The notes under the pieces are model-generated. The model did no database searches. It was not told the origin of the DNA and saw nothing but the letters and a program-made list of their open reading frames with translations. The position numbers were made by a program, and so were the translations under genes. DNA of 54,243 nucleotides, taken from positions 1-54,243 of the forward strand of contig CAKPDJ010000003.1 in the NCBI GenBank assembly GCA_934148875.1. The letters are read 5' to 3'. The stretch is from an uncultured Bacilli bacterium. GTDB taxonomy: Bacteria > Bacillota_I > Bacilli_A > RF39 > UBA660. Below are positions 27,001 through 34,563 of the stretch, piece by piece. Within the stretch, counting starts at the first letter, position 1. Each line of letters begins with the position of its first letter.

Positions 27001-27058
27001 TTAATAAAAGTAGTATAAATATAGAAATAAGCTTTTTTGTTATTTTTCTTGCATTCAT
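24038..27058 (-). CDS. Large cysteine-rich secreted protein of the Tad operon
   Basis: This 1006-residue protein has a signal peptide (about residues 1-27, ending ASA) and no C-terminal anchor or sorting signal. The mature chain carries more than 30 cysteines, in clusters such as CFCSTVGDNC near residue 75 and CNTYCAGQSFC near 550, which must be disulfide-bonded outside the cell. The rest is Asn/Ser/Thr/Tyr-rich, with beta-type segments and stretches such as CPDDDCPDEEEE. I recognise no domain. Its gene heads the pilus assembly genes, 16 bases after the sortase, with GGAGGT before the ATG. A tip adhesin or a large minor pilin secreted with the Tad pilus is the best guess. Confidence 0.7.
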   Translation of the reverse strand: MNARKITKKLISIFILLLLMPVMASARSSNNNEICIDSSNGSNFYTVTHKGSKVSLFNISDADIKGTDKYPPKCFCSTVGDNCLKKENKKDNNGNIILDESGKPITTVTTECASEYQFEVNSQAKSCKVQERMDNSYNFIVCPDPNSANVVGDMQKSMEIKYDASSNKYKVTFSVPNNFKGKISAKLIGKTIKGKVSVFDINPEDGLPNKSKSIIGNYSASEVENGISFAPGTEFYFIFYLNDISDSCNNSRLGYIMGAVPSTVDNPMYSDKMCTEFRGKYASGSIERIIVSACDETTIQASELGTIRDTIQSKIKEVENIHKQIESSVSPTNNFTCSFENNSKTINAQTGFSSKTGFLDIAGTGTYWKALCTETISIEYDDPKAVKAGAGFNYNAKLVINRTCTPVKIAEPKYLPNCSYSVECWGGPANHSGEAGAGPNEDFDNCINTCDGGTYTQNCIDSCYTKIYKNSTTTSLFSNNNNKLTSPQYLTFDKINSKATRLSSNNKGNPNLIGTTDGGQTKLPISSGCVISGNDDTGAGCNTYCAGQSFCYTEHGIEFVYLNSCNANGTISGTKCYEVYTNWPCNDGANYEKDIRASEAEYNSVVAAIQEFSSSTIDNEKYQIIIDEDYNKQNNGNYLSKTIIFSNKNGDNRLYVNTKPTEKSAPTYVSNTNIANPTVGGLDQNFITEHINKTIYSYQISRTVEIGIGAAYVSKINGNDVIYNKSNSNTDSTLDKNNKYYSAQNKYFTQFDTRIINNYRNWPYYNFSIVSDSTANYTKNIHVRLYNIGSWNQWGTTGNGVNVDCLYGTAPGFVCPDDDCPDEEEEGIRYIFRPINLNDMFPNGRNPRFNWTGTIDKNNNSASGAAILKEKSYYNDAIDPETLIKTIESKGESIYNTSSDSSEIDYEFVLTRDNIRNIRSYNKNIRDYNGDGEKNYLDYNMSCYTNNRGQEICTSKFLDNINGNSGSEDNSNFITYSVSGYGITERKSIAGCNNAINGTECDTISK

Positions 27059-27074
27059 ATTGTGACCTCCTATC

Positions 27075-27812
27075 TTATTTAATTATATCATAATTTTTGG
27101 TAGTGTAAACGGAATATTTTTTGATTTTTTCATTTTTTCTTACTTCTCTAGCATCTACTCTAAATTGAGTTTTTCCTGATAAACCAAAGTATCTAGTACA
27201 TGTTACTAATGAGATAAGTCTATCATCTTCATTCACATCAACATCATAGTTATACAAACTATTTTTTTTAGCTTCATAAATGTAATTTTTGATATTCTGT
27301 TTATCATTCATACCATATCCCTGCTCATCGGCAGTTGATACAAATCCAACAGCATAGATTTTATATAGGTAGTCTTTGCCGTTATGGGTATACTGGATGT
27401 ATAAGTTTTTTTTTGCAAAATCTTCATAAACAAATGCCATTAGTGGTTCAAATCTAGTATGACCATTTGCATTTATAAGTGGTTTATTAGAAACATTTAA
27501 AATGTTGTGTCCATATATTACTTCTCTATTTTCACCATCATTGTAAACATTTGGTTGCCATAAATAATCAATGCCACTGGTATATGCGTTATATGTTTCC
27601 TTAATTACAGGATAATCAATATTAGTTCCTTGAACTTGTATCCATCCAATAGTTGTACTGTCTTCAATCTTATAATTACTAGCTAGTTCAATTCTAGAAT
27701 CAGGTTGGTAATATTTTTGATTTTTTTTTGAAAAACAGTAAAAAAAAGAGCCACTAATTAATACAAGAAATAAAATAATCACAATAATTAATAATTGATT
27801 TTTTTTTTGCAT
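27075..27812 (-). CDS. Class B-like sortase in the Tad operon
   Basis: This 245-residue sortase starts with a membrane helix (about residues 7-27). The catalytic triad is complete: His102 in IYGHN, Cys205 in LVTCTRYFG and Arg218 in QFRVDAR. The NIDYPVI and HTRFEPLMAF segments and the long helix between beta6 and beta7 (about 168-190) fit class B. It would join a surface protein to peptidoglycan or to another subunit. I chose ATG 27810-27812 with GAGGTG upstream, since the ATG at 27830 abuts a -10 element. No clear NPxTN-type substrate is coded in the window. It is followed after 16 bases by the large cysteine-rich protein. Confidence 0.87.
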   Translation of the reverse strand: MQKKNQLLIIVIILFLVLISGSFFYCFSKKNQKYYQPDSRIELASNYKIEDSTTIGWIQVQGTNIDYPVIKETYNAYTSGIDYLWQPNVYNDGENREVIYGHNILNVSNKPLINANGHTRFEPLMAFVYEDFAKKNLYIQYTHNGKDYLYKIYAVGFVSTADEQGYGMNDKQNIKNYIYEAKKNSLYNYDVDVNEDDRLISLVTCTRYFGLSGKTQFRVDAREVRKNEKIKKYSVYTTKNYDIIK

Positions 27813-27830
27813 AGAACACCTCTTTATCAT

Positions 27831-27836
27831 ATTATA
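27831..27836 (-). promoter_or_regulatory. Possible -10 element before the class B sortase
   Basis: TATAAT on the minus strand, 18 bases upstream of the chosen ATG, in the 60-base gap after the preceding gene. No good -35 is present. If active, it would add an internal promoter for the Tad assembly genes. Confidence 0.3.
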
Positions 27837-27872
27837 TAGTATATCAAAAGAGGAAAAACAAAACCAGTCCTC

Positions 27873-29699
27873 CTATTTAATAATAAAGGGATTTAAACTA
27901 GTTCCTTTTCCACTCTTAATTTTTGTATTTTTGGAAATGTAAAATTGTATCTTAAAACCATTAGAATTATACAAACTATTAGAATCAATTGTAAAAGTTT
28001 TTCCATTACTACTATTAATCATAAATGCATGATTATCATCAACGTAATCAAGTAACCAATAATTAGCTTGACCTGTCATTTGCTCATTAGCAGCTGAAAA
28101 CATTTCATAACTAGCTGGAATACTAACTTTTGCTTCAAATGTGCTAGTAGAATATTCTGAATATTTTTGACTGACACTATAAACCGGTAACTCAAATTTA
28201 TGTGATATTATTAGGCTATCATCAATAAAATCTAAGTGTTGATTATTTAATTTATAAGCAATATTTCCTTCTTGACTTGGATTAAATTTTATAATTTTAT
28301 CCTCATTTTCATAACTGGAATAAATGTAATTACCTGTTGTGTTATTTTTTAAATAACCTGTGGAGGTTAATCTAATGTTACCCTCATTATCAATATCAGT
28401 AATACGAAATCCCATTCCAAAATATGAAACATATTCACCAATTAGTCTTGTGTTTAATAAATCATTATTTGAGGCTTCTTTATAATCCCCTAAATAATAT
28501 GGATTATTAATACTACCATCACCTGACAAAATATATAAGTTACTCTTTAAAACCATGCTTGGTTTAACTCCAGAAATGCCAATACTATTATTTATATCAA
28601 TTCCTGTTTTTTTCATTAATAAATGAATATACCCAAAGCGATTGTTTTGACGGTTTATTAACCAATACTCGGTAATTGTATTAAGGTAGGTACCTGTTTC
28701 GTTTTTAGATAGGTTATAGTCGCTAACAGATATTAGACCAACTGGTGAAGTACTATATGAGGCACAGTCATTTGAAATTGTATTTATATCAGAAATAGTA
28801 TCAGTACACCAAACGCTATCTTCTTTTAAATAAGATTTATCATGTATTTTATAATAAAAATAATTATTAAGCCATTCTTTAATATTACTATTATCAAAAT
28901 CATTTCCCTCATTGCCATAGTTACTGTTAGCAATATTGTTTTGTGTAATTATTTTTACACTGCCATCACTATTTACCCCAACTATTCTAAAAAGCATTCC
29001 TGAAAATAATAGGTAATTATTAGGATCTATACCTTTATAGTAATTAGATGTGTCTGTTTCTTTTTGTACAACATCCGTTAAATTTCTAGCAACAGTTATA
29101 GTTCTAGTGATAGTGGTCTTATTATAGCCTTTATCGCGAATAGTATAGGTAACTTTATAAGTTCCTACTTTATTAGTATTCACACTGCTGGAATCAATTG
29201 TAACATCACTTGTATTTAAGTTGCCATCTACATCATCATGTACTTGACTAACACCAAGTTCTTGATACGTACTGCCAAGTGCAATAGTTATTTCACTTTC
29301 CCCATTTAAGGTAATTTCTGGACCTGTATGATCAACATTTGATTCAAACTTTCCACACTTTAAATAAGCTGTATAATAATATTTTCCATCTTTATTATAT
29401 ACTCTAACCCAACTATTACTATCACATAATTTTTTTGTTTTAGGAATGTATAAATCACTAATATGATGTCCTTCATATAGTTTTTGAAGTGTCATTTCTC
29501 TAGTTCCATTTTTTTCAGGCAAATAATTAGAATTCATACTATAGTAACGTTCTACTGTTTCTAAGAATAATTTTTCATTATCTTTAAAAATTTTAAATTT
29601 AGAAAAGTAAAAATTCCAAGATAAAGTACCTGATAATATTGATAAAATTCCAACTAACATTAAAATAACTATCTTTTTATTCTTTTTTAAAAATTTCAT
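27873..29699 (-). CDS. Membrane-anchored protein with Ig-like DUF5011-type domain and repeated modules
   Basis: This 608-residue protein has an N-terminal helix (about residues 10-32), then a small domain (40-120) with two cysteines. Residues about 125-205 form an Ig-like domain of the DUF5011 type (GPEITLNGESEITIALGSTY, then VGTYKVTYTIRD). The remaining 380 residues contain two related modules, one opening YLLFSGMLFRIVGVNSDG near 229 and another YVSYFGMGFRITDIDNEG near 420, each followed by a Trp/Tyr/Asn-rich segment, resembling DUF6273-like extracellular modules. It has no sorting signal. The gene lies 2 bases after its upstream neighbour and 60 before the sortase start. It is probably an extracellular accessory to the pilus; its exact role is unknown. 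Confidence 0.7.
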   Translation of the reverse strand: MKFLKKNKKIVILMLVGILSILSGTLSWNFYFSKFKIFKDNEKLFLETVERYYSMNSNYLPEKNGTREMTLQKLYEGHHISDLYIPKTKKLCDSNSWVRVYNKDGKYYYTAYLKCGKFESNVDHTGPEITLNGESEITIALGSTYQELGVSQVHDDVDGNLNTSDVTIDSSSVNTNKVGTYKVTYTIRDKGYNKTTITRTITVARNLTDVVQKETDTSNYYKGIDPNNYLLFSGMLFRIVGVNSDGSVKIITQNNIANSNYGNEGNDFDNSNIKEWLNNYFYYKIHDKSYLKEDSVWCTDTISDINTISNDCASYSTSPVGLISVSDYNLSKNETGTYLNTITEYWLINRQNNRFGYIHLLMKKTGIDINNSIGISGVKPSMVLKSNLYILSGDGSINNPYYLGDYKEASNNDLLNTRLIGEYVSYFGMGFRITDIDNEGNIRLTSTGYLKNNTTGNYIYSSYENEDKIIKFNPSQEGNIAYKLNNQHLDFIDDSLIISHKFELPVYSVSQKYSEYSTSTFEAKVSIPASYEMFSAANEQMTGQANYWLLDYVDDNHAFMINSSNGKTFTIDSNSLYNSNGFKIQFYISKNTKIKSGKGTSLNPFIIK

Positions 29700-29701
29700 A
29701 A

Positions 29702-31267
29702 TTACTCTCCTTTCAGTTTATAAAAATATTGGTAGGTACGGATGGTAAACACAAATTCAATACTGTCTGCATTCATAACTTCTTCTGGTATTATAAAATA
29801 TAAGTAATTACCACGATAATTTTTATTTGTTCCATATTTAAGTGTAATCAATTTATATTCATTATTGATGCTATAACGAATTTTTCCGTATTTTGACATA
29901 AAATTCAAAAATTCTTGTTTTGTATTGCTTCCAAATGTACCTTTTATATATAAAATTTTTTGACCAGTATTACTATTTATTGTGGCTTGGTAGATTGGGC
30001 AACTATTAGGACCACATTGTTGATATGTATAGTTAATGGCATCTAATAGTTCATAACTATCCAATTTGAAAGTTATGCTTTCATCAATATTAATAGGAAA
30101 GGTAAATGTTTCTTTTAGTTTCGAGTTTCCCTTTTCTTTAAAAGTACTAATATCTAACACTTTCATTTTAACACCAATTAATTTTCCATCTTTTGCTACC
30201 ATATCTTGGTATTTTAATAGAAAATTTGCTTTATCGTTAGGTTTCTTTACTTCATATATTAAAGAATAAGTGGTTGTATCATTAGGTTTAATACTCTTTC
30301 CTTCATAAGTATTACCCATATCTGAAAAATAAATATTATATTTTGTAGTTGGAACATAATAATCTTGATCTATAAAAAGTAATAACTTTTCAATATCAAA
30401 ATCTCTTGAAACAGCAAGCATGTTTTGAATTTGAACTTGGGCTATTATAAAGAAGCTTCCTTTTTCAGAAACAATGTTACCAGCAAAATCTTTATCCGTT
30501 AAGTAAGTGTTTTTTACGGTTATGCGATAATGATTACTTTCAAAAGCTTCATTCATAGAATATACTTTATTTTCAATATAAAAATATTTATAAAAATTAT
30601 AACCAAATATTATAATAACTAGAGATGCTATTATAGAAAGTGATACCTTATGTTCTAAGAAGAAGTATTTGGAATATCTTAACTTATTTTTTATTTTTCT
30701 AATTATACGATCTTTGTTGAAAGCAACTTGTACTTCTACTTCTTCACGATCTTCTTCATTTATTTCGATAAATTCTTTATCTTCTTGAAAACCAAAACTC
30801 TTTAAATCTATACCTATTGAACGAATTGCTAGAATAAATAACATTGGATAATATGGAAGAGTTGAGATGAATAATATATCTCTTATTACTCTAGTTGCTA
30901 CAATATTATATCCTTTTATTACATTATAATTGAAATAATGTGCAGTATATATAAAGAAAGCAAGTGCTACTATATTTGATATTAATATATAAACATAACT
31001 AGCATACGGTTTATCTTTATGGCGAAGTAAATATATTAAAATGGAACTAATTAATATGATGAAAACAAATGCAAGATAAACATAAATATTAGCATAATTA
31101 CTAATAGAATCGATTGTGGGATTATATATAGCTGTAGCTAAATAACCCTTAACAAACTGGTATATTTTCAAATTTTTGTAAAAAACATAAATGACTAAAA
31201 GAAGTAATAGGATATTAATTCTTTGAAAATATTTAATTAAAAAAGCATATGGTTTTCTAAGAATCAT
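29702..31267 (-). CDS. Polytopic membrane protein with extracellular DUF4352-like domain
   Basis: This 521-residue protein has four helices in its first 150 residues (about 16-31, 60-81, 90-112, 130-150), an acidic-basic cytoplasmic stretch (160-205), a fifth helix (207-228) and an extracellular C-terminal part of 290 residues. Residues about 240-370 have the beta pattern of a DUF4352/telokin-like domain (NHYRITVKNTYL, FFIIAQVQIQNM, SLIYEVKKP). The rest is beta-rich with a Cys pair (CGPNSCP). It is first in the operon that leads into the Tad assembly genes, behind a consensus extended -10 promoter and AGGAGG. The role is unknown. Confidence 0.65.
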   Translation of the reverse strand: MILRKPYAFLIKYFQRINILLLLLVIYVFYKNLKIYQFVKGYLATAIYNPTIDSISNYANIYVYLAFVFIILISSILIYLLRHKDKPYASYVYILISNIVALAFFIYTAHYFNYNVIKGYNIVATRVIRDILFISTLPYYPMLFILAIRSIGIDLKSFGFQEDKEFIEINEEDREEVEVQVAFNKDRIIRKIKNKLRYSKYFFLEHKVSLSIIASLVIIIFGYNFYKYFYIENKVYSMNEAFESNHYRITVKNTYLTDKDFAGNIVSEKGSFFIIAQVQIQNMLAVSRDFDIEKLLLFIDQDYYVPTTKYNIYFSDMGNTYEGKSIKPNDTTTYSLIYEVKKPNDKANFLLKYQDMVAKDGKLIGVKMKVLDISTFKEKGNSKLKETFTFPINIDESITFKLDSYELLDAINYTYQQCGPNSCPIYQATINSNTGQKILYIKGTFGSNTKQEFLNFMSKYGKIRYSINNEYKLITLKYGTNKNYRGNYLYFIIPEEVMNADSIEFVFTIRTYQYFYKLKGE

Positions 31268-31297
31268 GGTATAGCCTCCTATTTTTATTCTAGATAT

Positions 31298-31306
31298 ATT
31301 ATAACA
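31298..31306 (-). promoter_or_regulatory. Extended -10 promoter of the main Tad operon
   Basis: TGTTATAAT on the minus strand is a full-consensus extended -10, 31 bases upstream of the ATG at 31265-31267. It lies in a 104-base divergent gap that also holds the promoter of the plus-strand thioredoxin gene. Confidence 0.5.
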
Positions 31307-31346
31307 TTATGTACGTAAAAAAAAAAGAGAGAAAACGATAGATTTA

Positions 31347-31355
31347 TGATATACT
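31347..31355 (+). promoter_or_regulatory. Extended -10 promoter of the thioredoxin-like lipoprotein gene
   Basis: TGATATACT on the plus strand lies 16 bases before the ATG and just ahead of GGAGGTG, which implies a very short leader. No -35 consensus is visible in the A-rich tract upstream. Confidence 0.45.
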
Positions 31356-31371
31356 TGTATGGAGGTGTATC

Positions 31372-31785
31372 ATGAAGAAAATAATCAAATTGGGAGTATT
31401 GATAATTACTCTATTATCTATTACAGGTTGTGGAAAAAGCTATATGAAGGAAATTAGTTATAATGAGTATAAGGATTTAATTAAAAATAAAGAAACATTT
31501 ATTTTGGAAATAATGAGAACTGATTGTAGTGCATGCATCAATTTTAAACCTAAAATCACGGATGTTGCTAATAATTATAAGATAGAAGTTAAATATATTA
31601 ATACTGATCATATAAGTGAAGAAGAAAAAAATTCATTATTTACTGAAACGGGTATTACTGGTACCCCTACTGTTATTTTTTATAAAGATGGTGCTGAAGA
31701 AACAGTAGCATCTAGAATAAATGGTAGTGTTTCTGAGGATAAAATTATTTCTAAATTTAAAACTAATGGATTTATAAAGGAATAG
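31372..31785 (+). CDS. Thioredoxin-fold lipoprotein (CSAC)
   Basis: This 137-residue protein has a lipobox ITGC (lipid-modified Cys20) and a thioredoxin fold. The redox motif is DCSAC (Cys52 and Cys55) and the cis-proline loop is TGTPT (Pro99). The extracellular, membrane-tethered location suits a thiol-disulfide oxidoreductase, either oxidising or isomerising exported proteins. Many cysteine-rich secreted proteins are coded on the adjacent minus strand, which makes them natural clients (inference). GGAGGTG precedes the ATG. It is one of only two plus-strand genes in the window and is followed by a hairpin terminator. Confidence 0.87.
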   Translation: MKKIIKLGVLIITLLSITGCGKSYMKEISYNEYKDLIKNKETFILEIMRTDCSACINFKPKITDVANNYKIEVKYINTDHISEEEKNSLFTETGITGTPTVIFYKDGAEETVASRINGSVSEDKIISKFKTNGFIKE

Positions 31786-31814
31786 CCAATATTATAGCTA
31801 TTCCTTTTATTTAT
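31776..31814 (+). terminator. Intrinsic terminator of the thioredoxin-like gene
   Basis: Arms 31776-31786 and 31797-31807 pair perfectly over 11 bases with a 10-base loop and are followed on the plus strand by a U-rich run. The stem includes the stop codon. It may also stop transcription of the minus-strand sortase gene, though the tail on that side is poor. Confidence 0.65.
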
Positions 31815-32368
31815 GTTTCATCTATTAAGTACCCTATATAAATTAATTGTTTTGATTTATTTTTTTGGCTACATGTAATTAGAGTTAATGTTTTTTTACT
31901 TTTATCTCTCTTAATTAGCGCTGTACCATCTTTTTCAATGTCATAATGAAAAGCTATTTTATATGTATATTTGATATTATGGTAATATATTTTGATTAAA
32001 CTATCTGTATTTAGTTTTATTAAATCATTGAAATAGGCTTTTTCTCCTATCCCGGAATGGGCCATTAATATTAAATTGGAGATATTATTACTAGGATAAG
32101 TAGATGATTCGTGCACCGTAATATTTTCATTTATATTGTTACGCTTATCATCTTTAGAATAAAAACCTTTAATAAGATTAATTTGTGGTATTTCAATAAT
32201 GCCATCATATGTATCATTATTTTTATAGTTATACCCTACTTGCTTTTCTAAAGTAGAGACTATTTTATTTTTTTCTATAGTTATTTGTTTGTGGTTTGAT
32301 ATATTTTGATAACTAAACATGAATATTCCGCACATAGAGATAATTATTCCCTTATTTAGTTTTTTCAT
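31811..32368 (-). CDS. Small sortase-fold protein lacking the usual catalytic Arg
   Basis: This 185-residue protein has an N-terminal hydrophobic segment (about residues 7-20) and a sortase fold: GIIEIPQINLIKGFY, LILMAHSG with His104, and TLTLITCSQ with Cys166. Where sortases carry the third catalytic residue, an Arg just before a hydrophobic beta strand, this protein has Lys173-Gln174 (KSKQLIYIGYL). It may use another residue, or be of low activity. Its ATG overlaps the end of the surface adhesin gene by 17 bases, so the pair is translationally coupled and the adhesin is the likely substrate. It resembles class D/A-type short sortases more than class B. Confidence 0.78.
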   Translation of the reverse strand: MKKLNKGIIISMCGIFMFSYQNISNHKQITIEKNKIVSTLEKQVGYNYKNNDTYDGIIEIPQINLIKGFYSKDDKRNNINENITVHESSTYPSNNISNLILMAHSGIGEKAYFNDLIKLNTDSLIKIYYHNIKYTYKIAFHYDIEKDGTALIKRDKSKKTLTLITCSQKNKSKQLIYIGYLIDET

Positions 32369-34502
32369 CTTTCTTTTCCTTATTATTTATGATAAATCCA
32401 ATATAAATTAATAGTGCTCCAAAATAATTTATATTTTGCTTATTATAAGTATTTGGCACATTAGTAATTATTTCCTCTTCTAAATCTTGATTGTCAGCTC
32501 TTTTTTCACATTCTTTTAGTTCTTCATTAACCGTATTTTTGTTTTCAGTTTCTTCATATCTATAGATTTTTTCTATAATCTCTACTTTTCTTGTATTTGG
32601 TGTATCTAGAACTAATTCTATTTTTGAACCATTTATTGGATTTATTATATAGTAACTGCCATAGTATAAATCAGAGGTTACTAAACTATCTTTTTCATAT
32701 ACTTTAATGCCATCTTTAGAATAAATATCTTGACTTGTGTAAATAGAAATGTCCGTTAATTCATTAGTTTCTGTATTTACTAAAATGTCATTTAAATAAT
32801 TTTCCGTTTTTTTAATAACCTCAATTCTACTTTTTAATTTATTATTTGGTACCATTATTTCTAATAAGTTATTATTATCAATTTTATTGAATACGGTATT
32901 TTCATTTATTTCAAATTCAATTATATTGGAGTTTATTTCATAATTATTAATTGATGAAGTTTGTTCTACTTTATATTTACCACTTGATAAAATAATACTA
33001 TCAGTTATACCTAAATCATTAGTTACTAAAGTCTTAATTTCCTCATCTAGTTTAATAATTCTAAACTTAGCACCTGATTCTAATATTGGTAAGTTGGAAT
33101 CACTATCAATATTAATTATTTTTACTAATGATGTTAATTCTTCATTATACAAATTATAGTATTTAGTATTACCATTACTATTTATTGATATAGATATATC
33201 ATTAGTATAGGAATGATTTTTTTTGCCATAGTCCTGTTTCAAAATATAATTACCATATGGTAAAATTAGTTCGTATGTGCCATTTTCATCTGTTTTAAAG
33301 GTAGTTATTTTCTCGTTATTTGAATTGTAAAGAGAAAAAATTGCTCCCTCTTCTAGATTAGTCTCATCAGTTAGAGGATTTCTGGTATATTTGTTGAATA
33401 CTACCTTTTCTTTAATTACATCGTTATAAAAATTAATATTTTGAAATTCACTATTTACTTCTAATTCAACTAAATTACTATTTAGCAAATAACCTTCTCC
33501 TGATTTTATTTCTTTTAGATAATAGGAACCATAACCAATATTTTCAAATACTATTTCACTATTATCATTTATTTCTTTACTTGAGATAACATTACCATCA
33601 TGGTCTAATAGTTCAATAATACTACCTTTTAACAATGCATCACCTTGAGGTATTTTACTATTGGTATCTCTATCTAATTTAGTTAAATTAATAGTGGATG
33701 AAGGTAATTCAAAATTGACAATAGAATATATAGGACGATAACTACCAACTGCTAATATATCTTGACCACTTGGATCTACATAAATAATAGGACTGTTATT
33801 ATAAAGTTTATCACTATTTTCTAATAAAACTTGGCTTGAATTAAGCGTTTCTTTATTAACTGTTAAAATATTATCATTCTTCACTACAGTTAGTCCACCA
33901 TCACCAATAATATCATACTTATTTAAAATGTTGTTGGTATCTATCAACTCATAGTTTTCTTTATATCTTAGATTGATTGTCTGATTATTAAATGATGGTA
34001 GTGTTGAGTGTAATTTAATAAGTTCATTTATTTCAGCCATTTCTGATTCATATTTATTTATTTTTTTACCATTTAATGTATCAGTAAAATACAGTGTACT
34101 TTCTGGTGACAATTCTTTCCAAATCATGAATTGAGTGATTGCTATCCACTTTTTGTCAGTGTGATTTTGATAACCATAACCATAATATGATATTAGTACT
34201 ATTTTATCCCATATGTATTGAGGCATACCTACTTCTTCGTATGGATTATTATCATAGCCTACTAGGTTTTTATGTTCATTTATTCCCTCCCATAGTTCTA
34301 TACAATATACTATACGATTATCACTTTTTCTTCTAAAGGCTCGCATCTGCTCATATTTACCAGATGTTTCATTTATTTTTACTATATATTCACCAGATAA
34401 ATACTCTCCTACATAAAAACTATCTGATAATGCCTCTACTTTATAATTAGGCACTAAGTAAAATAAAAATAATACTACTAAAACCATTAATGCTTTTTTC
34501 AT
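32352..34502 (-). CDS. Thioester-domain surface adhesin with Cna-B/SpaA-like repeats
   Basis: This 716-residue surface protein has a signal peptide (about 1-25) and then a thioester domain: Cys67 in IVYCIELWEG and Gln124 in AITQFMIWKE would form the internal Cys-Gln thioester that lets such adhesins bind host molecules covalently. At least three SpaA/Cna-B-type beta domains follow, near residues 270-355 (TKLDRDTNSKIPQGD), 360-445 (FNKYTRNPL) and 450-545, with stereotyped GSYYLKE and GNYILKQ-like ends. The C-terminus has VPNTYNKQN, a hydrophobic segment (ALLIYIGFII) and NNKEKKDEK, that is, a wall-sorting signal with a non-canonical motif. AGGAGG precedes the ATG. The coupled sortase gene follows. 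Confidence 0.85.
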   Translation of the reverse strand: MKKALMVLVVLFLFYLVPNYKVEALSDSFYVGEYLSGEYIVKINETSGKYEQMRAFRRKSDNRIVYCIELWEGINEHKNLVGYDNNPYEEVGMPQYIWDKIVLISYYGYGYQNHTDKKWIAITQFMIWKELSPESTLYFTDTLNGKKINKYESEMAEINELIKLHSTLPSFNNQTINLRYKENYELIDTNNILNKYDIIGDGGLTVVKNDNILTVNKETLNSSQVLLENSDKLYNNSPIIYVDPSGQDILAVGSYRPIYSIVNFELPSSTINLTKLDRDTNSKIPQGDALLKGSIIELLDHDGNVISSKEINDNSEIVFENIGYGSYYLKEIKSGEGYLLNSNLVELEVNSEFQNINFYNDVIKEKVVFNKYTRNPLTDETNLEEGAIFSLYNSNNEKITTFKTDENGTYELILPYGNYILKQDYGKKNHSYTNDISISINSNGNTKYYNLYNEELTSLVKIINIDSDSNLPILESGAKFRIIKLDEEIKTLVTNDLGITDSIILSSGKYKVEQTSSINNYEINSNIIEFEINENTVFNKIDNNNLLEIMVPNNKLKSRIEVIKKTENYLNDILVNTETNELTDISIYTSQDIYSKDGIKVYEKDSLVTSDLYYGSYYIINPINGSKIELVLDTPNTRKVEIIEKIYRYEETENKNTVNEELKECEKRADNQDLEEEIITNVPNTYNKQNINYFGALLIYIGFIINNKEKKDEKTK

Positions 34503-34563
34503 AATTATCCTCCTCTCATTAATTGGTTCTAATTGTATTATTTATGTTTTTTGTAAAAAAGCT

